A stretch of 64,000 nt of DNA from Sinohyriopsis cumingii (Eukaryota > Mollusca > Bivalvia > Unionida > Unionidae), in assembly GCA_028554795.2 (NCBI GenBank), contig CM068835.1, forward strand, positions 29,452,311-29,516,310, read 5' to 3'. This document shows, piece after piece, positions 51,401-60,400 of this stretch. The notes beneath the pieces were generated by a model. The model ran no database searches. It saw only the letters and a program-made list of their open reading frames with translations, and was not told the origin of the DNA. The position numbers and the translations under genes were made by a program. The stretch's first letter is position 1. Each line of letters begins with the position of its first letter.

Positions 51401-54400
51401 AGAAGCACCTCGTGACTACATTAGTCAGGACTAGCACTTATTAGTATCACCTTGTAACTACATTAGTCAGAACTGGCATTCATGAGAACCTCCTTGAAAC
51501 TAAATTAGTCATGACTAACACAAAAAGAATGTAATGTTATTAGTTATCTTACCACCTCAAAACTACATTACTCAAGACTGGCAATCATGAATACCATCTC
51601 ATAACTACATTAATCAGGACAAGCACTTATTTGTACCATCTCGTAACTACATTGGTCAGGACTGGCACTCACGAGTACCACCTTATAACTACACTAGTCA
51701 AGACTGGCACTTATTTGTACCATCTCGTAACTACATTAATCAGGACAAGCACTCAAGAGTACCACCTTATAACTACATTGGTCAGGACTGGCACTCACGA
51801 GTACCACCTTATAACTACACTAGTCAAGACTGGCACTTATTTGTACCATCTCGTAACTACATTAATCAGGACAAGCACTCAAGAGTACCACCTTATAACT
51901 ACATTGGTCAGGACTGGTACTCACGAGTACCACCTTATAACTACACTAGTCAAGACTGGCACTTATTTGTACCATCTCGTAACTACATTAATCAGGACAA
52001 GCACTCAAGAGTACCACCTTCTAACTACATTGGTCAGGACAAGCACTCAAGAGTACCACCTTGTAACTACATTGGTCAGGACTAGCACTCATGAGAACCA
52101 CCTCATAACTACATTAGTCATGACTGGCATGAAAAGAATGTAATGTTATTGGTTATCTTACCATATTTCATGGCATCCTCCAGCAGACGTGTCTGGTTGG
52201 TAGGAAGATCCATGGTGGACCTGTCATTATTTTCAGCTTCTAACTCCTGACCTGTAAGGCCATTAAAAGAGGAATCATATTATTCTCATCAAAATTCATT
52301 CCTGTTATAAGAGATCTGTAGAGCTTCATGGAACAGTCATGTGAAAAATGGAACAGTCATGTGATTAATGGAACAGTCATTCAATATAAAATTGCTAAAA
52401 CAAGTAATGCTCCATGCCAGAAATTGCTTCCACTGTCTTTGGTATATTGCATTATTGATCAAGTTTCCTCACTTTCATTTATGGGCTGCTTCATTTCAAC
52501 ACACATCATACCCAAGAAATGCACAGTTTTTAAAATATATGCCAACATACTCTGATTATTCAAAGATTTCATGTGAAAAGAATACCAAATTCTGAACTGC
52601 ATCTATGGATCACTACTCCAAACTAAAACTGCCTTGGTTCCAAGTATATTTTATTGGAACAGCCCTAAATGTATTTCCACATAATTTATGGTACTTAATT
52701 ATGCTGCATCTCCAAAGCATTTGCTAAAAGGTTAAGAATATTACTGGTAACAATGCTAGGTAGTAGGCAACTGTGTGATATTTATAGATAAGAATGCTAG
52801 GCAACAGACCACAATATAGCATTTATAGTTAAGAATGATAGGCAACAGACCATAATATGGCATTTATAGAAAAGAATGCTAGGCAACAGACTATAATATG
52901 GCATTTATAGGTAAGAATGCTAGGCAACAGACCATAATATGGCATTTATTGATAAGAATGCTAGGCAACAGACCATAATATGGCATTTATTGATAAGAAT
53001 GCTAGGCAATAGACCATAATATAGCATTTATAGTTAAGAATGCTAGGCAACAGACCATAATATGGCATTTATAGGTAAGAATGCTAGGCAACAGACCATA
53101 ATATGGCATTTATAGGTGAAAATGCTAGGCAACAGACCATACTATGGCATTTATGGGTGAAAATGCTAGATAACAGACCATAACATGGCATTTATAGGTG
53201 AGAATGCAAGGTAACAGACTACAAAATGGCATTTATAGGTGAGAACATTAGTTTAACAGACCACAGAATGGCATTTAAAGGTAAGAATGTTAGGTAACAG
53301 ACCACAGAATGGCATTTATTGGTGAGAGATTTAGGTAACAGACCACAAAATGGCATTTATAAGTAAGAACATTAGGTAACAGACCACATAATGGCAATTA
53401 TAGGTGAGAACAGTAGGTAACAGACCACAGAAAGGAATTTATAGGTAAGAATGCTAGGTAACAGACCACAGAATAGCATTTATAGGTGAGAATGATAGGT
53501 AACAGACCACAGTCACTGGGGGTAATTATAGGTAAGAATGCTAGGTAAAAGACCACATACTTGCATTTATAGGTGAGAATGATAGGTAAAAGAACACACT
53601 GTGGCTTTTATTGATTAGAGTGCTTAGTAACAGAGCACTGTGTGACATTATTTATGACCTGTTATTATGAAAACAAAGAAAATAGCTCTAGTAAAACATA
53701 TCTGGGACCCAGGGATGACAGTTTTAACATGGATTAGTCATCAATATATGCTATTTAGAATCCTGTATCATTTTCATATGAATAATTAATGTACAATGGC
53801 ATGTACCTTTATATTAAACAAATTGTCTTCCCTAAAAAGGGTGTTATACAGTGTAGTATTCTTAAAAAATTAGTTTAAGTTTACAGGTACAAATATATGG
53901 ATTTAATGAATTGTGCTATGTTCACAGACCACAATATGGCATTTGTAGGCAAGAATGCCCAATTACAGATAAGTGTGGTATTTGTAGGTAAGAATGCTAT
54001 ACAACAGACCAAAGTGAGGCATTTATAGGTGACAATGCAAGGCAAGAGACCAAAGTGTGGCATTTGTAGGTAAGAATGCTAGGCAACAGACCAAAGTGTG
54101 TCATTTGTAGTTAAGAATGCTAGGCAACAGACCAAAGTGTACCATCTGACAGTGAAAATATGTGGTAACATACCAAAGTATGGCATTATTTATGACACAA
54201 AACATGAAACCAATAAATATTTTGTTTGTTAAGTGTAGTACAGAAGCATTTTATTTCTTGTATAGATATAAATACATAGATAAAATCCATTCATAAAAGA
54301 AGTGATGTATGAAAGTAAACTTTTTCTTGTGCAACCTGCATTGGAAACTAAAGTTAAGCAAACAAAGACAAAACAACACTATTAAAAATGTCTGCATGAT

Positions 54401-57400
54401 GGACAAAATTGCTGGTTAGACTGTAAGAACAAATTCATGTTACCATGACAACTTTGAATGATTAAACATCATCTTGATTAATCCAAGTAGAACAAATGTG
54501 AAAGAGCTTGTAAGATGGTTGACGAGAAAATAATCATGGAGTGATAGAAGTTGTTTTTTGCAAATTCTTTCCTGCCTCACTGATAACATCTACCAACACA
54601 AGTCAGTGACCTTATAACTTTGTAATTGTAATGCCTGCTCCATGGCAGACAACAATGATTTGTTTTTCCTGGAGAGCATGAGCTAAAAGTGAAAGGCACA
54701 TACATCAAATACTTATTGCCCATGTATTACCCTTATTATGCTTTGCTGCCCATATATTATCCTTATTATGCCTTGCTGCCCATGTATTACCCTTATTACG
54801 CTTTAATGCCCATGTATCACCCTTAGTATGCCTAAATGCCCATGTATTACCCTTATTATGCCTTAATGCCCATGTATAACCTTTATTACACCTTAATGCC
54901 CATGTATTACCCTTATTATGCCTTAATGCCCATGTATAACCCTTATTACGCCTTACTGCCCATGTATTACCCTTATTACACTACCCTTATTACACCTTAA
55001 AGCCCATGTCTTACCCTCATTATGCCTTAATGTCCATCTATTACTCTTATATTGCCTTACTGCCCATGTATTACCCTTATTTTGCCTTACTGCCCATGTA
55101 TTACCTTCATTACACCTTAAAGCCCATGTCTTACCGTCATTATGCCTTAATGTCCATCTATTACCCTTATATTGCCTCACTGCCCATGAATTACCCTTAT
55201 ATTGCCTTACTGCCCATGTATTACCCTTATATTGCTTTATTGCCCATGTATTACCCTTATTATGCCTGAATGCCCATGCATTACTATTATTATGCCTTAC
55301 TGCCCATGTATTACCCTTATTACACATTAAAGCCCATTAAAGCCCCTGTCTTACCCTCATTGCACCCTAATCTCCATCTATTACCCTTATATTGCCTTAC
55401 TGCCCATGTATTGCCCTTATTTTGTCTTACTGCCCATGTATTACCCTTATTATGCCTTATTGCCCATGTATTACCCTTATTATGCCTGAATGCCCATGTA
55501 TAACCCTTATTATGCCTTACTGCCCATGTATTACCCTTATTTTGTCTTACTGCCCATGTATTACCCTTATTATGCCTTACTGCCCATGTATTACCCTTAT
55601 TACACCTTAAAGCCTGTCTTACCCTCATTACGCCTTAATGTCCATCTTTTACCCTTATATTGCCTTACTGCCCATGTATTACCTTTATATTGCCTTACTG
55701 CCCATGTTTTACCCTTATTATGCCTGAATGCCCATGCATTACCCTTATTATGCCTTATTGCCCATCTATTACCTTTATTACACCTTGATGCCCATGTATT
55801 ACCCTTATTATGCCTTAATGTCCATGTATAACCTGTATTAATTACTTCACCGTCTCCAGCATGTATTTGGCATTCATGATACAGCCTTACTCTGGTTCAA
55901 GTCCTGCTTGGTCAACAGGACACAAATTGTATCTGCAAATGGAATACACTCCAGCCCAGTTGATCTATGTTGTGGTGTTCCACAGGGGTCTGTTCTTGGA
56001 CCCGTTATCTTCATTATGTACACTCAGTCGCTCTCAAGTGTCATAGATCATCATCCAGTGTCTCACCAATTGTACGCTGATGACACCCAAATATACAAAT
56101 CAAGCCACCCAACTGAAGTTATGCTACCATCCAAGGTGTAGAGAGGTGCATTTCTGATGTGAAATCATGGATGACATGTAACAAGCTGCAGATGAATGAT
56201 GATAAAACTGAGGCCATTCTGATCACAACACAAAGACTTTCTCATTCAAATCCTTTACCTCAAACAATAAATATCAGCAACACCAACATTAAATTCACAC
56301 AATCAGTACAAAACCTAGGTGTTATTCTGGACAGTACTCTCACATCGCACCAACATGTCATGAACATATGCAAGGCTGCATATCTTAAGCTGAGACGCAT
56401 CAGCCCAATTTGCAAATATCTTTCAGTTGAAGCCACTAAAACACTTGTGTGTTCATTAGTAATTTCAAGACTGGACTATTGTAACTCAACTCTGTCTGGT
56501 TCATCTCAATATCTGCTCCAGAAACTTCAAAAAGTTCAAAACACAGCTGCTTGGATCATGCTTAGAGTACCACGATTAGAGCACACGTCCCCGCTGCTCT
56601 GTACCCTACACTGGCTATCCATTCGATCCAGAATCAAACACAAAATTTGTTCTCTGTGCTATGTTTCACTGTCGGACTCTAGTCCAACATACCTACCCGA
56701 CCTCACCCATGTGTACACACCAGATACTTACGCTCCTTTTCTGACAATCGTATACTCATTATTCCCACTATGAAAGCAAAGTCATATGGACAGCGTTCTT
56801 TTGCATACCAGGGCCCAGCAATGTGGAATGAATTGCCCACTGAACTTAGACACAAAGACACGGTGATCACATTCAAGAGAGCTCTCAAAACTCACTTATT
56901 TTGACCGCAAGAACAAACTTAAAGACCTAATAATGTTTCCTACCTTAAATATTCTCAGCATGTTTTTTTAATGTTTTCTAATTTCATGGTGTTTGTTTTT
57001 GTAATCATATCATTATATTTGTTTTATCTTATAGGTGTTGTCTAATGTTATAAAGCGCTTAGAGCTTCTAAGATTAGGCGCTACACAAAGTCCTCATTAT
57101 TATTATCATTATTACACCTTAAAGCCCATGTATTACCCTTATATTGCCTTACTGCCCATGTATTACCCTTATTATGCCTGAATGCCCATGCATTACCCTT
57201 ATTACGCCTTGTTGCCCATCTATTACCCTTATTACACCTTGATGCCCATGTATGACCCTTATTATGCCTTAATGCCCATGTATAACCCTTATTACACCTT
57301 ATTGCCCATGCATTACCCTTATTATGCCTTATTGCCCATGTATTACACCTTAATGCCCATGTATTACCCTTATTATGCCTTAATGCCCATGTATAACCCT

Positions 57401-60400
57401 TATTACACCTTAATGCCCATGTATTACCATTATTATGCCTTAATGCCCATGTATAACCCTTATCACACCTTAATGCCCATGTATTACCCTTATTATGCCT
57501 CACTGCCCATGTATTGCCCTTATTCTGCCTTATTGCCCATGCATTACCCTTATTATGCCTTATTGTCCATGTATTACACCTTAATGCCCATGTATTACCC
57601 TTATTATGCCTTAATGCCCATGTATTACCTTTATTACACCTTTAATGCCCATGTATTACCCTTATTGCCCATGTATTACCCTTATTATGCCTTACTGCCT
57701 ATGCAGTACCCTTATTATGCCATGCCACAACCTGGACAACTACATTACCAAGTCTGTTGTAATTTCCCCCACCCATATTCTACCATGCCACAATCTGGAC
57801 AAGTACATTACCATGTTTGTTTGTCTCCACCCCTATAGTGCAGAAGTTGAGCACATGACATACAAACAGGTAGATGAATGAATGTATGAATGGATGGAGG
57901 AATAGGATGGATGGATGAAGGAATAATAAATCATGGAGATACCAAATGTGTCACATACAAACAGCAATGTATGAATACCTGTTCCCAGACAGACAACAAC
58001 CAGCTGTGCTCCCTGGACAGCCTGAGCAATGGTGGATGGAAGGTATGTGTCACACTTGTTGTCTATACATCCTGGAGCCAGGATCACCTGCTGGGCCAAA
58101 CTCTTCAGCCCCTGATAGGGGGTTGTGGAATACTGAGGGTCTATGTCTGCACTGTAGTCCCCGAATAGTTGCAGCAAATTGTCAGCCATGGGCCCAACAA
58201 CCTATGGAATACAAGTGGAAATCAAGAGGTGAAAGACAAGCATGCTTCTAAGCACCATGACAGCGTTTATTATTATTTATGGTTACATGATGAAAGCTAG
58301 GCTAAGTTCAATTATCATCTGACTGGTTTTCCTTTTGTTAAAAAAAAGCAAAGCTTCCAACCTGACATGTTTGCAAATCAAGATACATGGCAATTAAAGC
58401 ATGTAAGATATTCCACAAAAAACTCCTATTACTTGAATAATTGGTTACATTTCAAGAATCAAACTAACTTCAGACGCCAAACTTTGGGTAAATGATCAGG
58501 ATAACACCATACAATCAATGGCAACCTTTCTTTTCAAATTTAATGCGCCTAGAGTTTGGAACTGCCTATCAAATCACCTACAAACCAATTCCTGATTCAA
58601 GAATTTGGAAGAGCCTTCCCAATGACCAACAAACCACCGATTTCAAAGAATTGAGGAGGTTGACATGAACCATGTCAGTGCCTCAGTGCAATCCAGATTT
58701 CAAGGAATTGAGGAGGCTGATATGAGCCATGTCAGTGCCTCAGTGCAAATGTGCTTTGCATTGAGGTTAATATGAACCGTTAGTGCCTCAAGGAATATCT
58801 GCTCTGCATTTTCAGTTCATCCTCCTTTCATTCAGCTCAAACGCTACTTCCTAAATTAGCATTTTACTTTTTTAGCATTGTAACTGTTAATCTGACTTTT
58901 TAACATTGTAACTGTTAATCTGACTTTTTAGCATTGTAACTGTTAATATGCCTTTTTAGCACTGTAACTGTTAATCTGCCTTTTTAGCATTGTAACTGTT
59001 AATCTGCCTTTTTAGCATTGTAACTGTTAATCTGCCTTTTTAGCATTGTAACTGTTAATCTGACTTTTAAGAGTGCATGCTTTTAACAATATTATAATTT
59101 CAACAAACTGCTTATATGTAGGTTTTAGTTCTACATTTGGTGTAATATTTATGTGTGCATGCTTCATGAAAAAATTGAACACTGTAATAATGTACATATG
59201 TACTGCTGCTAAGTACAGGGACTGAAATTACTTTTGTCTGAGGCTAATTTTTCATAGGCACAAACCTGTAATATATTACCAGCCTTGTCCCATCAGACCT
59301 TTAATATTTCTTAATTGTTCCTATAAACTTAATACTGCTTAATCTATTCAATTTCCGAGAAGAGTAATAGAACTGAACTGATGCAAGTGGATGCTGATCA
59401 TTTGATAGTGAGAGACTGGTGTTGTAACATTAACAAAATTCAGCATATTTTTAGCAACCAATTTACTGAGCACCAGTCTATGATTGATCTTAGTCAATCA
59501 AATGTTTGCTTTTCCTCAGCTCAGCTAAAACCTGGTAAGTACTATATGGACTTACCGAATGTTTTAGGTGAATTTGCAAACCATTTATTAATCTGCAGGC
59601 CAAATTCAAGCACAAGGAATTTGTCAACAACAAGTAGAACTGTTGAACTGTAGGACAGCTAACATTCAAGTTCAGAAAAGAATGCCAACTATGATAAAAG
59701 ATACACTAAGGACTGTATATAACTTTTTATCCTCTCAAGAGAGTTGATATTCTATTCAGTTTATTAAATATTCACGTATCAGACATGTTGCTGCACTGAT
59801 GTGTGGCATTTACACACCTTAGGCTCTAAAGTATATATTGTAGTTTGTTATTTGTTGTCTGTAATAATAAATATTTTAAATATGTACTTGTTACATTGTT
59901 ATTCTGTTTTATTATTGCTATGCATGTTATATGCTGTGTCAGTAAAATATGTCACCTAAAGCAAGTGTTTATAACGTTGTGCAGAATATGAAGATTAAGT
60001 TTCTTGTATCTTGTATTGGAAATACGAATGCTTTTGAAACAGAACAAATTTAGACCTTGTATCTTACCCCACCTCCCTAACTGATGACATCCTTTGAAAC
60101 CTGCTACAAGTTTTAGTCATCTCTCTGCGATGGCTGACCATTAAAAAATTTGTTCAAAATTATTTAAACATGTCATAACCCCTCTGATGGTAATCTCTGG
60201 GCAAAATGCAAAATAAAAACAAAAACAGCAAAAATAATTGCTCTTTCAAATGGTTATCAGATGTACAACTTATCCTTTCAAGTTTTTAGGAATTTCAACT
60301 CAACTGTTTTTAAAAAGAGTAGAGAAAAGGCCAACAGACAAACAAAAGGATGGATTGATAGACATGGAGGATATGACACTGTAATTGACCTCTATTATGA

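Noticed and set aside
58470..58620. LINE C-terminal W-SLP-like tail
   Set aside because: Only a short, frame-broken resemblance; too weak to list as a feature.
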